This document shows positions 1 through 13,102 of a stretch of 64,000 nucleotides of DNA, one piece after another. Both the position numbers and the translations under genes were made by a program. Within the stretch, counting starts at the first letter, position 1, and each line of letters begins with the position of its first letter. Below the pieces are notes generated by a model, which searched no databases, had not been told where the DNA came from, and saw nothing but the letters and a program-made list of their open reading frames with translations. The DNA comes from Rhodocollybia butyracea (lineage: Eukaryota > Basidiomycota > Agaricomycetes > Agaricales > Omphalotaceae): positions 38,574 through 102,573 of the forward strand of contig JADNRY010000218.1 in the NCBI GenBank assembly GCA_015501585.1, read 5' to 3'.

Positions 1-1814
1 AGTCTGGAACAAAGCGGAGATACCGTCCGACGGAGTTGACTAGCAAATTTGACTAAGACTCAGTACTGTGTTGCTGAAGAGAACCCGAATATTATAGATC
101 ACATGCCAAGACTAGCACAGACCATAGGGGAGACCTACCGGTACGCAGAAGTGCACCAGCTCCCAAGAGATTGTAGAACGTCGGCCGAAGGTACTCTAGA
201 AAGAAATACACTTATAGATACTAGGCTAGCCAACTCAACTTATATGATAGTATTGTCGTTAGAAAGCTAGCGCACTGGGCTAACAGTTCCGGACACTTCC
301 CTTTAATGGAGAAGTACTAAGGACTAGCCAACACCGCTTTAACATCCTGAGTAAGACAGAGGAAAGTGAGTACGCAAGGTACGAGCACCACTGCCTGAAA
401 TATGAACCTGCGGACCGCAGGGCGGATTACCGTCTAGGACCAAAGGACCAAAGGACTTTAACCAATTTAATATATACAAGTTACTACCCGATTTGGACAT
501 ACATAGTAGTTTGGATGGTTTTACCATATCCTATATACCCTGTATGGCAATGAGTTTCCTTTCCTAGCCCTCTCTCTGTCTCTCTGTCTCAGTTTCTCTC
601 TCAAAATCTGTATGTTTCATATCTTTTATTATTAAACTTTTTCTCCTCTCTATAGAAGCTTAGGGTATTTACCTAGAAATACAAGTTACCCGCCACCTCC
701 AACTTGAAAGTACGAGATTGGTAGTTGTTTCTTCAATTAGAAGTTATTTGCCCTTCATTATAAGTTAGAGAGTGCTGGCTCTGCTGACTCATGACATCTA
801 GCCACTTTAATAGAGGATTGATACTTCACCACTGAACCTTGTGCCCACTTGAGTTTCTGGTTAGGACTTTAAGTGTGTAAATATAACCAAGTTAAATCTA
901 GTTGCTTCCTTAGAGGGGACAGTTTCTAGTAAGGGATTATTTGTCTCCAGAATAAGGGTTCCTTAGCTAGCTGAAAAGTTAGTGAGCCACTAAGAGTGTG
1001 ATACAAGTTCCTGGTAATTTGGTACTACCTTCAGTTTAGTAGCTTAACCCAGAGTTTGGTTAAGGACTTTACGGCGATTCACTAGCTGGTGCCAGAGTTT
1101 GCCCAGGAGTGTTTCAAAGCATTGTAGTTTGATGACTAGCCAGAGCCAGAATTTGCCTGGGATTATTCTTACTTTGTTTGTTCGCATCCCCACTTCACAC
1201 ACACACACACACACATTCACACTTCGACTTAGTTGAGCTAGCTCTGTCCGCAGAGCTTAATCAATATAGTCACCATGCTAGCCTTATACTCAGTACTGGA
1301 GTTTGTGTTAGCTAGCTTAATCCGATCTTATTGTTATCCTGGAGGAATCTCTGACAACTCAACCTCACTCCTAAATTTGATAGTCTGTTTTAGTGCGGTA
1401 TTGTTCATTAGCTGTTACAGTTGTTTTGTAACGCATTTCAAAGACCAGTACAAACTAGATCAATTACCGCAGTAGCTCTCAACTCATGAGTCTTTTAGGG
1501 GGTTGAATACTGAAGCACTTAGCACCTGTGCCCAAGACTAGTAAGTTCTAAGTATTGCACAAGTTTTACTAATAATATATATATATTGATATGTATTTAT
1601 ACTTGATTTATACCACCTCAGTGACCGTTAAGTCCATGTGAGTATGTGAACCTTTGACTTGTGACTTGTTAGTGATCCATGGAAACAAGTGTTGGGATCT
1701 GCACATCAGACACTTGCAAGTACTTGTGCAAGACCTAGACTCATGTCAATCTTTACTAGTACTGATCCAGGATGCCCAGTAGTGGTTCTATTACCTTCAG
1801 CTGTAACAGTATCC
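1..1814. other. Gene-poor stretch, no gene recognised
   Basis: Only short frames (the longest near 73 codons) with no recognisable family and no convincing splice structure. Visible content is a CT-rich tract around 555-610, a CA microsatellite at 1196-1215 and many CTAGC-containing words. It may be decayed transposon sequence, but I saw no terminal repeats. Confidence 0.4.
1196..1215. repeat. CA dinucleotide microsatellite
   Basis: Ten uninterrupted CA units are visible in the sequence. It lies in the gene-poor left flank and has no apparent relation to a gene. Confidence 0.9.
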
Positions 1815-4661
1815 TCATGAAGAGTCATAATATGTGCCCTGAGTACTCATGGGAAATATCTCCTGCAAGAGAAGGTTGACAATAGTCTCGTGACCATTTG
1901 CTGCAGCTGCCTGAAGAGCATTCCCATAGCGTCCCCCTTGAATATTTACCTGGGCCCCTTTCGCAATGAGCAAACTGACAATGGCTTGATCACCTTTGTC
2001 TGCAGCAGCCTGCAGAGCATTCCCGTATAACCCACCCTGAGTATCCACGTCAGCCCCCTTTTCTAAGAGAAGAGCAACAACAGCTTCATGACCACATCCA
2101 GCACCTGCCTGAAGAGCATTCCCATAATATCCCCCTTGAGCATTCACATCAGCCCCCTTTTCCAAAAGAAGACTTACAATGGCTGTGGCACCTGTGTTTG
2201 CAGCAGCCTGTAAAGCATTTCCATAATATCCACCTTGAGCATTTACCTCAGCTCCCTTCTCCAATAGAAAATTGACAATGTTTTCATGACTTTTCAGTGC
2301 AGCTGCTTGAAGTGCATTCCCAAGATACCCCCCCTGAACATTTGGCTCAGCTCCATTTTCCAAGAGAAGGCTGACAATGGCTTCATGACTACTTACTGCA
2401 GCTGCTTGGAGAGCACTTCCATAAGTCCCACCCTGAGCATTTACTTCAGCTCCATTTTCCAACAAAGCTCTGACAATGGTTTCACCACCATTGTGTGCAG
2501 CAGCATGGAGTGCATTCCGGTACAATCCCCCTTGAGTATGCACATCAGCTCCCTTTTCCAAGAGAAGCTTGACAATAGCTTCATGGTCTCTTATTGCTGC
2601 TGCTTGAAGAGCACTCCCATGATATCCCCCCCGGGCATTTACATCAGCCCCCTTTTGCAGGAGAACACGGACAAGGCTTTCATTACCATTGTCTGCTGCT
2701 GCATAAAGGGCATTTCCATAAAATCCTCCTAAAGCATTCACCTCTGCTCCATTTTGCAAGAGAACACTGACAATGCTTTCATTACCATTGTGCACAGCAG
2801 CCTGAAGAGCATTCCCCCAAGGTCCACCTTGAGCGTTTACCTCAGCCTCCCCTTCCAGAAGAAGATCAACACTTCTGGCCAAACCCAATGCTGCAGCCCA
2901 ATGAAGTGGTTCAGCTGGGGCCACATATCCAGGATTATATCTAGCCACCCATTGTTTCAGCTGACCCTGCAGTAGACTTCTTATTAGTTTGAAGACTTTG
3001 CTCTCTGAATCTTCTTCTTCAACTCTCCGCACATGAACTGGCCAATTGAACACTGCATAATCCCCAAAAGTAATTGAAGCCCCCCAATGTCCTTTGCGTT
3101 GAAAGTATTGATCATAACTCACAAATTTCATGAGGTAGATAAGGCATGCTTGAGCAAGTTTCTCATGTGCAATCACTGCATTAATCTGAAATAAAGTTGT
3201 AATATTCCGGCTTTTCATCAAAAATTCCTTTACAGATGCATGTGCAAACAGCACTGTCCGGTTCTGGTCCACAGTAACCAGGTTAGAATCAAGAATTAAG
3301 TGCAACTTGAAATCCATCTGACCCTCCTCCTCAACATTTTCTCTCTCCAAATCAACAGCCAGCATTGTACTGATCTGTCCAATGTTCAGAGGCTCAAATG
3401 CATAAGTGAGCCAAAGTAAGATATGATGTGCATTTTCTGCATCATCACTCTCATAGGCTTTTTCTAAAGCCTCAGTATATGTTTCTTCTAAATCCCTGGG
3501 CAGCTTTTGTAAAGCTTTCCGGGTGGAACTTGGAGAACCACATTTTTGCAAATTTTTCAGCTGACAGTCAACCCACCTGAACCTAGCAATGATCATCATG
3601 AAAAATTGAAAGATGTAAAGAACATTGATTCCAAACGCACTGTCCTTGGGCTTGCACTATTAATGATTCCCTTATCTCATCCTGCAATTTGCCTTTGAAG
3701 CCATACTTTACAATCTCCCTATCAAGATGCATAGTTATATCCTGATCAATCCCAGAGTTGTTGAGGGAGATTTGATAGTAAATTTCACCGGTCCTTGGTT
3801 CAAAATGATCCCGGCTAGTGATGACCATGTAAAGATTGGGAATGCCTCCAACCTCATTCAACCACTGATAGACCTCATATTTCTCTTGACATTCATCCAT
3901 AGCATCCATGACAATGTATCCCAACCCAACATCAACCAGGATGCTTCTTAGAACATTCTCCAAATCACAGACTGTAGGTTGTGAAGTTGAGATCCCCTGT
4001 TTGCATCTATCAAATAGATTCATAAGTTCAGAATGGATCCCGTCTGCATTGGATCCAACTTGCTGCAGAAGAGACAACAAGAGGCCCCGGTATGTTGATT
4101 TCAGGCCGGTATTGTCCCGAAAATCAAAGTAATGGTACCATACATTCCTGGGAGCAGTTTCTCTGAGATCCTGAATGATAGTTGTTCTGTAAATTCATGA
4201 GTTCAATAAACTTTGAAGAACTACTGGAAAGCATAAATTAACCTACAATAAAATTGTTTTGCCCGATCCAGCTGTATATCACACAGTAAATCACGCAGTG
4301 AGCCCACTTCATTCAAATAATAATGTACACTCTTACCTTTGCCCTGAATCCACAGTACATTCGAAGTTTCCTTCCAGTTTTCATACTTGGAATGTTCAAG
4401 AATCCATTGGCCAGTACCTTGCGTCCTCTTGTCAGCAGCTGCCTGAAAATTGACAGAGCACTCAGGGGCTCTAAGCCAATCGTGGATTTTGATTTCCATA
4501 TCATTCGCTTGTGAGAAACTGCCGTCAGTTGAAAATCCTTCGGCGACAGCTTTATAATAGCAAATGCAATGCTTACACATAACATGATAATTCGTGATGT
4601 TGCCCATTGCAACTTGAAACTGACCATCAGCAATGCTAAAATCAGAAGCATGTTCAAACAT
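1815..4661 (-). CDS. NACHT-ankyrin NLR-like protein
   Basis: Four exons fit by eye: 4661-4337, 4271-4247, 4186-3641 and 3582-1815, giving 887 codons plus stop. The N-terminus (MFEHASDFSIADGQFQV) has the A..F.I..G.F pattern common at the start of basidiomycete NACHT proteins, followed by the GTGQW motif. The Walker A loop GKAGSGKT appears only after splicing: exon 1 ends WIQGK and a 25-nt exon supplies AGSGKT. YFDFRDN and a DAMDE Walker B-like motif follow. The C-terminus holds about eleven 33-residue ankyrin repeats of the GNALQAAA...VSLLLEKGADVNAQGG type. Such proteins act in non-self recognition or programmed cell death in fungi (family knowledge); the effector and ligand here are unknown. 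No frame damage is visible. Confidence 0.88.
1840..2870 (-). repeat. Tandem 99-bp ankyrin-coding repeats
   Basis: About eleven ankyrin units recur with a period near 99 bp inside the last exon of the NLR gene. The units are very similar at the DNA level: the words coding GNALQ, LLLEKGA and VNAQGG recur almost unchanged. This points to recent unequal exchange or gene conversion, as in the repeat domains of fungal incompatibility NLRs. Confidence 0.8.
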
Positions 4662-4982
4662 GCTTGACTAAACCCATCATTAGCAAAAGCTCGATGTTGA
4701 ACATTGAATTAATACCCACCTGCGCTTATACACAGTAAGTACTAGTCTGAGATTGCTGTCAATTCCAATTCAGTATCAACCCTGAGATCATATCAATTTG
4801 CGCTCACGTAGCCACTACGTTTTCCCAGTCTGCGCTGGGGATCAGAAATCTAACTTCCTTCCGGCAGGGGCTTTTCTATCTTTCCGCGCGCTTATTCTTG
4901 ACAGCTGATTGATAATCATTCATTGATAGTAAACAGGTTTTAAATTGGCTGACTATGCTACATTAGGTAACTTGGTATTATA

Positions 4983-5571
4983 GCTACGGTCAGCCACGGT
5001 GATTCAGGTTGTGATTCAGTATTTGGGTTCAGGTGCTGAACCAAAACCTGAATTTGAGTTAGTTCAACCTTTGAGCGAATCGCGTTTCGCGTTTCGTACC
5101 GCCACAGATAAACTCTTAGGTAATTGGATTGCTTAACGCCATACGACCTATCCACGCTCACTGCTTGTCACATCGTCCAGCTCAATTGCCTTCTCCTCTT
5201 CCTTTTACATAGTGTATGTCTGGAATGAAATAGAGTTCTTTATTAAGAAAGTGCCAAGCAGAATTCCCCTGACACATATTTTATAAGCAAAGTCATGAGC
5301 ACGTTGGCTTGCACATTGAGCAACATGCTGCGTTCAGTATGTAACCCGACGCTGCTGACAGTCGGGCAAGAATCGGGGCCCGGCCTCATCAAGCCCATCA
5401 ACCACGGACTCAGAAACAATAAATGACTCATTGAATCATCCTTGTGAAACAAACTTTGTCGGTCAGATGTGAATCCAAGTGTGAATTGCATTTCATAGTC
5501 GATTCACATGTTTTAAATCACTCCAGAACCACATACTGAATCGCACTTGATTCACCATGGTTGACCGTAGC
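4983..5571. mobile_element. Non-autonomous TIR element, TA target duplication (Tc1/mariner-like MITE)
   Basis: The left end GCTACGGTCAGCCACGGTG and the right end, whose reverse complement begins GCTACGGTCAACCATGGTG, form inverted repeats. They extend with mismatches for about 50 bp through GATTCAGTAT. Both ends are flanked by TA (4981-4982 and 5572-5573). The 589-bp element has no transposase frame, so it would need enzyme supplied in trans. Assignment to Tc1/mariner rests only on the TA duplication. Confidence 0.75.
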
Positions 5572-5573
5572 TA

Positions 5574-6127
5574 ATGTATGAGTAAGTATGTCCTCCAGAT
5601 GTCCTCGTTCGTCCTGTTCCTTTTTGGTGTATCGAGTAATGTTACCTCTATACCTATACTACTAGTATTAGTGATGTGCCGAGGCCATTAGCATTTAGCG
5701 TAACCCCGCCGTAACCCGCCGTAACACTCATGGCAGGGTGACAGTGGGCGGCCGCCTTGAAGGCTTGAACAAGAATACTTAGACTTGGGGTCTGGTGCTA
5801 GCAGACTTGGTAGTTGCAGAAACATAACATATGAGTTATCACATCTGTTGGGTCGGGAGGAAGTAATAGCGAAGTACTGATAGCGGAATGATTCGAGGTT
5901 TACAGGAAGTTCGGACTGGATGATTTCATATTCACCACATGTACAAGATTGTCAAGTATCCACGTCCAAGTCCGAAAGATGATTCACCGCATCAAATTGG
6001 TAGAAAGTATGTCCAGCGCATCCTGACAAACACGCATTGGATCTGTTAGAAACTGATATATACTGATGACGGTCTTCTAATACCAGATCATCTACACACA
6101 CAACATACATGTTTGTTCAATAAGCAA
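5574..6127. other. Intergenic, nothing recognised
   Basis: Between the TIR element and the 3' end of the thioesterase-like gene. No frame, repeat or RNA gene is supported. Confidence 0.4.
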
Positions 6128-8105
6128 TCAAAATTCGAATCCCCCAACGCCCTCCATTCCCCCTACTAACATCCTACAAATCTCCAATCGCTCTTTCCTC
6201 TTCACATCAGCGGATCCACCAACACCCATTGCTTTATCCCACCACCGTACTGAAAACCTTGTTAGTATTACCATATCCGCATCTGTATCTGTATCCATTT
6301 CCGAGTCGGGCGTCGCTACTGTAGTGGCGGGCCTGGTGTCACTATCTGGACTTGAACATTCAGAGTCGTAGAAAGACGATAAATCTTCATCGGATGAGTT
6401 GGGGGATTGAGCCCAGGCAGGAATATGAGGGAATCTACTAGGAGTAAGAGTCGGCGTTGAAGCAGGATCCACTACGCTTCTCCATCCACCGATATAAAAC
6501 TCCCTCAACTTCCTCTCACACCCTCCATATGTCTTTGCAATAAGATACCGAGTATTGTTAATCCAGCTGGGCGGCGGGTTTGATTGAGAGAACCGCGATA
6601 GATGCGACAGACTTTCTATCGAACTCCTGTCGCCGCAGCCAAAACGATCACAGCTATCACAGTCAAGGGGATCAAGTCCTATAACCCGACTCCACAATCT
6701 CCCAAGGATGCATCGACATCCCATTTGTACAGAACACAACCGCAGGAGGGACCGTTATCCGTCCCACTTTGAAACAGACACGGGAAACGGCGATGGTATG
6801 TAGTGTTATACCGGATTCAAGTTCAAGGCCGTTTAGTAGGATGCGAGGGAGGGAGGTTAACGACGACGATGATGAGTTGCGGTTACAGTTGGCCGTTCCG
6901 GAAGTGCGATCTTGAGTGATGAATCGGGTGATGATATAACACTACATGGATAGAATACTCGAGTAAGTATGAGGAAGTTGAAGTTCTTATTATCTCTATA
7001 GTACTCACCCATTTTTCATCCCACGCGCCAATACTAAGACGGAGTTGGAATTTGGTGAATATGGGAATTTCTTTGATGAAATGGAAATGCGTGGCTGGTA
7101 GAAGATAATGAGAACATAATAAAAGAGGAATGAAATGGAAGGGAAAGAGACAACGCAAAGACATGAACATTGCTTACAAGAGAGCGCGACATGTCCCCCA
7201 ACACGTAGGAAATGAGGGAATAGATCTAACGATGCTTTCGTTCGTGCAAAATCCAGGATCTGAGAAGGTTGTATAAGTAGACTGGATACGCACAGATGAG
7301 ACAGGAAAGGAAGGCAGAGAAAAGTTTCAAGTTCCATGGACGTACCTTTGGATAACTAGAATTGCTCATATGCATATTGAAATCACTATCATCGAAACCT
7401 GCAAACACGAAACGAGATATGGAATCACAAAGGGCCCAACAAGAGATGAGCTAAAAGCAACATACCAACCCAAGTCTTATACCTCCCCTCCCACTCGAAC
7501 AGATGTTCTCCTATGGGCGTAACCGATTTCAACCACTCCTCCATCTCGGCCACCCTCGAGAAGTCCTCTGATTCCTTCGACCCCGTATGCAACATATCTA
7601 CTCTCCCCAAAGGTCCATATACGCGATCACAAGAGAGTGTAGACCGTAAAAAACTGCGATAATAATACCTCGTGCTAGCTTTCAGCCACGCCCCAGCATA
7701 TCTCATCCGTATCTTAACAACGCACCACAGGACACGGCAGTGCCATGCCCCTGGGAATGAGCGGACGTTGAGCAGCACTAGGATGGCCATGACGTATGTG
7801 AGGGGATGGTGGTAGCCTTTACGATAAGCAGATTGCCGAACCTGTGCAAGACTTTGTCGAATGGAACGGACGAGATGAGGGAATGGGAGATGTATAAGAT
7901 GCGAGGATATGTATGAAAGGTAAGATAGAAATCGGAAGACATTTAGAGTTTTCGTATATAGATTGAGCTTGGAACGAGGGAGTTTAACGGCGGGATTGAG
8001 ATTGAGTCCGAGCTTGCGGGTTGTTCGACGAGCGATGAGGCTGATGGCATGGGCGATAGGAGCGATGGATTGAGTTGGGGCTGGTGGAGACCGAGAAAAA
8101 GCCAT
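6128..8105 (-). CDS. THEM6-like thioesterase-like (hot-dog fold) protein
   Basis: Exons fit by eye at 8105-7466, 7398-7346, 7259-7178, 7094-7009 and from 6941. A weaker intron at about 6717-6654 is needed to reach the last frame, which stops at 6128. The first exon holds an N-terminal hydrophobic region. The next gives FDDSDFNMHMSNSSYPK, the signature of the THEM6/4HBT-like family, followed by LDFARTKASLDLF and HFHFIKEIPIFTKFQLRLSI. The tail holds TVPPAVVF, NPPPSW and a Ser/Asp-rich linker ending WWDKAMG. The family is thioesterase-like with unproven substrate. The donor at 6717 (GTCGAT) is poor, so the 3' part of the model is less certain and a frameshift there is possible. Confidence 0.75.
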
Positions 8106-11100
8106 TCCTAGAGCCAGACAAGGATGAATTGGAGGTATAGAGGATTATAGAAAAGTAGTACGAACAAACAAACAAGACGTTGAGATGAGCGATGGAGAGG
8201 TGTGTCGTTAATTGAGTGGACCAGGGTAGGAATTAGCATTACAGTTGTACAGTGTTGTTCTAATAAGCTATCGATTTTGTGGGGAAGCACCTAGACTGGG
8301 GTAGTCATTTCCCCAATGCCGTAGAAGCTGACGCAGCTAGATAGGGACGGCCGGCTAGATATCAGAGCCTGATAAGATGCAGACCATGTGATTCTTATGT
8401 ACCTGACAAGACGCTTTGTCCGCTTCAACATCGTTTTATTGGCTTGATGATTTGTACCATTCGTTCATGCATACCTCTGGCTTCTGCGCAGATAGACTCG
8501 TCCATCCTCGAAACGGAACGGAGACAGACATGGATGCCGAATAACTGGTAACTTCCGTGTCGGACTTGCGGTGCGTACTCGATCACAAGCAATACCAGTA
8601 GACGTCTTCGAGCACGGAAGTTGTACATAACGAGTAATCAGTCTACCTTCAATAGGAGACCTGTAAATCAGCTCGTATTGAAGGTTCAATAATAAAGGCT
8701 AACAGAATCGAAACGACTTAACGCGAGGTACATCCTTGCGCCTCCTTCGATGCTATCCATTCAGCGAGTTCCTATAAGTTTTACGTTTGCCATCTTCCAT
8801 GATGCATAAGCTTAGGGCGCTCGTATCGAGATAAAAAGCTGAGATCCAAATGAGGAAGTTTAAACAGGCTTCGCTACGAATCTACTTGTCTAGTCATAAG
8901 TCGAACTTTGTCAGACAGAAAGCCATGTCACGAACTTGAGCGTCCAGTGAAACGCGCAGTGGTGCAGCCACTCATGCGGGGTTCCAATGAAGGAGGGAAT
9001 AGCTGTAACTTTTTGGGCTTCTTGTTCTGGAGACATACTAGCATAACCACAAGCTTAATGTTCCATTGTAAAGAGGGATCTTGACGCCATGTTCATTGGA
9101 GGTACAGTTGGATTTAGAAGCTAAACTACAGCGTAGTAGAATGCCAGAATTCATGTGAATACATCGAGATTACTGTGCCGCGCAAGGCATGAAGTTTGAA
9201 GCTGCTACAAAAAGACAAAGAACGACCGAGACTGTCCCGAAAGCTGTAGGATTTTCTGGTCTGTGTCGAGTAATCGAGCGATCACGTCAAGTAGGCCGAA
9301 GAGGGTTGACTATCAGGCCTTCAGGTATATATGCGGAATGGAGTTTACGCGACAGCTGAGAGGCTAAGCGACGCTATGCCGGGTGGTCTAAGACAACAGA
9401 AGATTTATACAGTAAGCAATGGAACGATCAGCTTTTAGACACACTTTTCTTTGAAAACACGCTGTTAGACGCCTGTGCATCCATAGAGCTTCAAGGGTTC
9501 CATAGTTCCATCTGTTGGTCGTGAGCGCATGAGAGCGCATGAGAGAAAGAAGCTCATGCGGGCGCTTAAAATGAACAATTTAATTCAAGCATGTGATTGA
9601 GTCACCTGGTTCAACTCCATCATCGACTCTCTTTTGTTACTTTGGGAGTGTGTGCACGGCACTCAGAGCTGGAATTCACGAATTCGTTGATTGGGTTGCC
9701 TATCTGAAGGTCTTGCTGAAGTCTGACGTCAAGAGTGCGCTCCAGAATCGCAATAGCGTACAGTCACAAGGATGATCGGCGGCTCGGATTAAGATGAACA
9801 CTGACGTCTCTCATCCTTGCTTGTTACCCAATCTTCCAGAATGCCAAGTCCATTCAGGCTAGTCTAATCATTGCTCTTTAATATCGTCATATCTAGGCAC
9901 TTCAATGCCAATTGCGATTGGAGCCAGTGCTTGATTCTATCCGCACGATCCGTATGCTCATACGGTACCCCGGCCACAGCTACCGTCCCAAAGCTAACGG
10001 TGTACATCTAACCATATCTTACTTACCAGTCTCCAATCGTACTCTATCCTACGGTAATTGGGTGTGTTCACGCTTCTCATGGGCTTTACTGTCTTAACGC
10101 GCAATCAGGCAAATGCGCCCCTACCGTGACAGAGGTAATGCTTCAAGGGATGGAGACACGCATATAGCTTGGCCAAAATTGATTGCTCAAGTGCTCACCT
10201 CAGGTTCAGCTATTGTACGGCAGTTGGATGCAAAATTACACTCCGGTAAACCGTAATTGTGTGCGCTCATGCTCCTTTCCTGTCTCCTTGTTGTCCCAAG
10301 TCAATACCTGTCGACACCGTGTCTGTGCCTCATCCCCTGCCTCTTTGCCCGATTTGATCGCCTATTTGTTCTAGCGTGTCATTATCCGGACAGGTGAGGG
10401 GCTCGACTGCAACAGTCCCTGTCTACCTTTCTTACTGAGTACCTACGCCGTCACATTCAAAGCTTTCAATTTCGAAACGGTAGCGCGCGCGCAGAAACCG
10501 CCGGATAACCCGGAACCCCTCGATGTTACAATATCAAAATCCGAATCTTGTGCTGGTAGACCGGTTCCCCTTATGCTATGAATGTCGCCATGCCTAGGTC
10601 TCCACCGTACAAAGGATGAATAGGTCGATTGAACTTGATTACAACGTTCAATTTTAGGAACACAAAGTCGGTAAAAAGTCGGGAGGTGCACATCTTGTTT
10701 CAGCCAATTACTTGGTACATGTCATATGGTCTTTCCTTATTGGCCAAATCCCAGTTATAAGACAGAGACTATGCGCGATTTGGTAAGTATTCCTTCACCT
10801 TTACCAACCAATTGCTTCTCCCCAGGTTCGAATGGGATTGAGATCCTCAGATCCTCTCCCTGTTGGGGTTCTGAGCTGAGCTGTTTATGTGACAATGTTG
10901 GCGGATTAATGTCGAAGGCTGGGAAGAAACTAGAGTGAGAAGAACCGGATGGGCGACTCAGAGATGAGACCCGCGGGTGTTCAGGCTTCAATGAAGACCA
11001 AGCACAACTAGTAGTAGAATGGCTAGTAGTACTACAACTTCATCGCACGGTCGGGAGACTTAACTTAGTTGAGCCCTTCCGATACCATCGTCAACGGTAC

Positions 11101-11389
11101 TTGGCACGATCAAAGCCAAGAAACTAGCCTTGCGCACTTAGCACTTCGTGTTTTGGGCCTAGAGGGCTCAAACAGGTCTCGACCCTCATTCAACTTGAAC
11201 CCACAAATTGAATACTTCGACCTCAATGAATCTTACACACTCGGACCATGCTGGCGCAACGTGCAACCATTTCATGAGATACACAACTCGCCCTATGGTT
11301 GAGCTAGTTTTCGGATCCATCACACCAAGTTCGCGAACTTGAAGAACCCCTTCTGAGTTACTCGAGCCTCATTATAGAATTGTAAAAAT
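8106..11389. other. Gene-poor stretch, no gene recognised
   Basis: Both strands show only scattered frames under 90 codons with no family match and no chain of splice sites. A short tandem word (GAGAGCGCAT repeated) is visible near 9527-9545. No RNA gene is evident. Confidence 0.4.
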
Positions 11390-12705
11390 CTAGACATTCG
11401 GGGTTACTGAACTGGCTATGTGCACTGAAACCATCCCCTCTACTACAGATAACTCAAATTTCACTAAAATGTAGACTGTAATAGGATACAATGCCTAAAA
11501 CAAATTAGTATCGCCCATGCAACAAATGCCCTACATACCGAAAATGCAATCATGAAATTTGTCAGGTAAAAACTTGTCCTGAAAAGTAAGGTGTCGGTCT
11601 GGTTAGATTTTGTTGTGTCTTGCATACATTGAACCAATGTAAAAATCAACTACATCCCCAAGCAACATTAGCATGTGTTATTAATCAATCTAAGCGAGAC
11701 GAACTCACCTGGAATGTGAAAAATATGACACCAGACTCTATCCAGAGAAGTAACACCCGTTGAGACTGGGTTAACTTATGCACATGGTATTCTACACCCT
11801 CAATGCCTTGAATCTGCTGATGATATATCCTGTGGGAACAATACTATGAATGACTTCAGTACGATCATAAGTGGAACCAGTACCAAGCCTTCAGGCCAAG
11901 TAGCAAAGTTGTGATTACATTGATAGAAAGACTGGCCCAAAGTGAAAGAATATCCAGTGATGAGGAATTGGCGAGCTCCAGGACATCCCAAACTCCATCT
12001 ACAACTTGGATTACTGGATTACATGGCGCTGAGAAACTAGTACACAAGCAAAAGAGCAAATGTTGTACATACCAAAGTTTCCAGTCATGAGAAGTATCAT
12101 TACCGCTTTTGCCCGATTTTCAGTTCCCCACATAATGCATGCTCTCCACGTTACAATGGAATCACTCAGGATAAACTGGAATCGGAGGATATCAAAAAAC
12201 AGATCAGAAGTTAGCTATGCCAGATCACAGAGTCTACAGATCGGCACTACCATGATAGTAAGTGGTAAGCCGTGAACTTTATTCCAGATTCGGGCAGAAT
12301 TATTTGCCACTTCGACTTGTGATATGAGACCTTGACCGGTTTCCCGCATGCATGAGTAGAATATTAATTTTAGGTCGACTTCGATTGAAATTAACAAGTA
12401 TAAAGTAAAAGCCATGAAGCCAATGAATATGCAAGTCAACCATATCTGTGGTTTGTTGCTTGAAATTCTGTATCTCATAATCAGGTTAAAGTAACGGCGG
12501 AACACAAGTTCCAATGTACTTACAGGTAGTATAAACATATTGAAGTGGCCAGTAAGTAGGAGCCTAGCCTCCAGCGTTTAAAATGACACAAAGCGAGGCT
12601 GTTCAATGACTCACCATATAAACAGGCAGTGGACAGAAGCTGAGAAACATCGAGGAATTGTGCGAGACCAATAGCGTAAAGAATGTCCGAATCATTCGGA
12701 GTCAT
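11390..12705 (-). CDS. Agaricomycete multi-pass (7TM-like) membrane protein
   Basis: Eight short exons can be chained. It starts MTPNDSDILYAIGLAQFLDV at 12705 with the first donor after 12615, and the second exon is 12563-12524. Later exons give IWLTCIFIGFMAFTLYLLIS, DSIVTWRACIMWGTENRAKA and LWASLSINVITTLLLGLKAW. The last ones give HKLTQSQRVLLLWIESGV and YPITVYILVKFE, with the stop at 11392-11390. The alternation of hydrophobic helices with the WRA-IMWG and ESGVIFF motifs matches a large basidiomycete family of receptor-like membrane proteins of unknown function. All junctions except the first are phased to keep these motifs in frame. It belongs to the same broad class as the gene at 57.3-58.4 kb but is not a close copy. 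Confidence 0.72.
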
Positions 12706-13102
12706 CGAAGCAGGTAGTGTACTACATGTTTGATCCTTTCGTATTTCTCCTTATAACAAATCTTTTGCGCTTGGCGTTGATAAAGTTATATCAATCATGT
12801 TAGAACAGCCTAGAACATGCTCGTTAGAGTGCGTACTTACATAGTCCCGGTGTGTCCCGGTGTAATACTAACAGGTGATTCACTGGGGTGATAGCACCTG
12901 AGCTAACATTACTACCGGCGTAACCATCTTTGGAAGTATGTACAGCGCCTAAACGACCATAGAGTACAAAGTCGTAACTAGATATGGTACAGCGCAGACT
13001 CTGCAGAACTCTAACTGAGCGGATAGTCCACGAGAGCCGGCGTGGCCCATAAACAGGTATAAGAGGTGCAAGTTCTTAACGCGATTCCACCTACTCATCC
13101 AC

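Noticed and set aside
2286..2975. Plus-strand frames of 148 and 73 codons
   Set aside because: They lie antisense to the ankyrin repeats; their repetitive sequence is a shadow of the 99-bp units.
4221..4661. NLR with a broken P-loop (WIQGKGKSV read through)
   Set aside because: Splicing at 4336 and 4272 restores a complete GKAGSGKT motif, so the apparent defect is only an unspliced reading.
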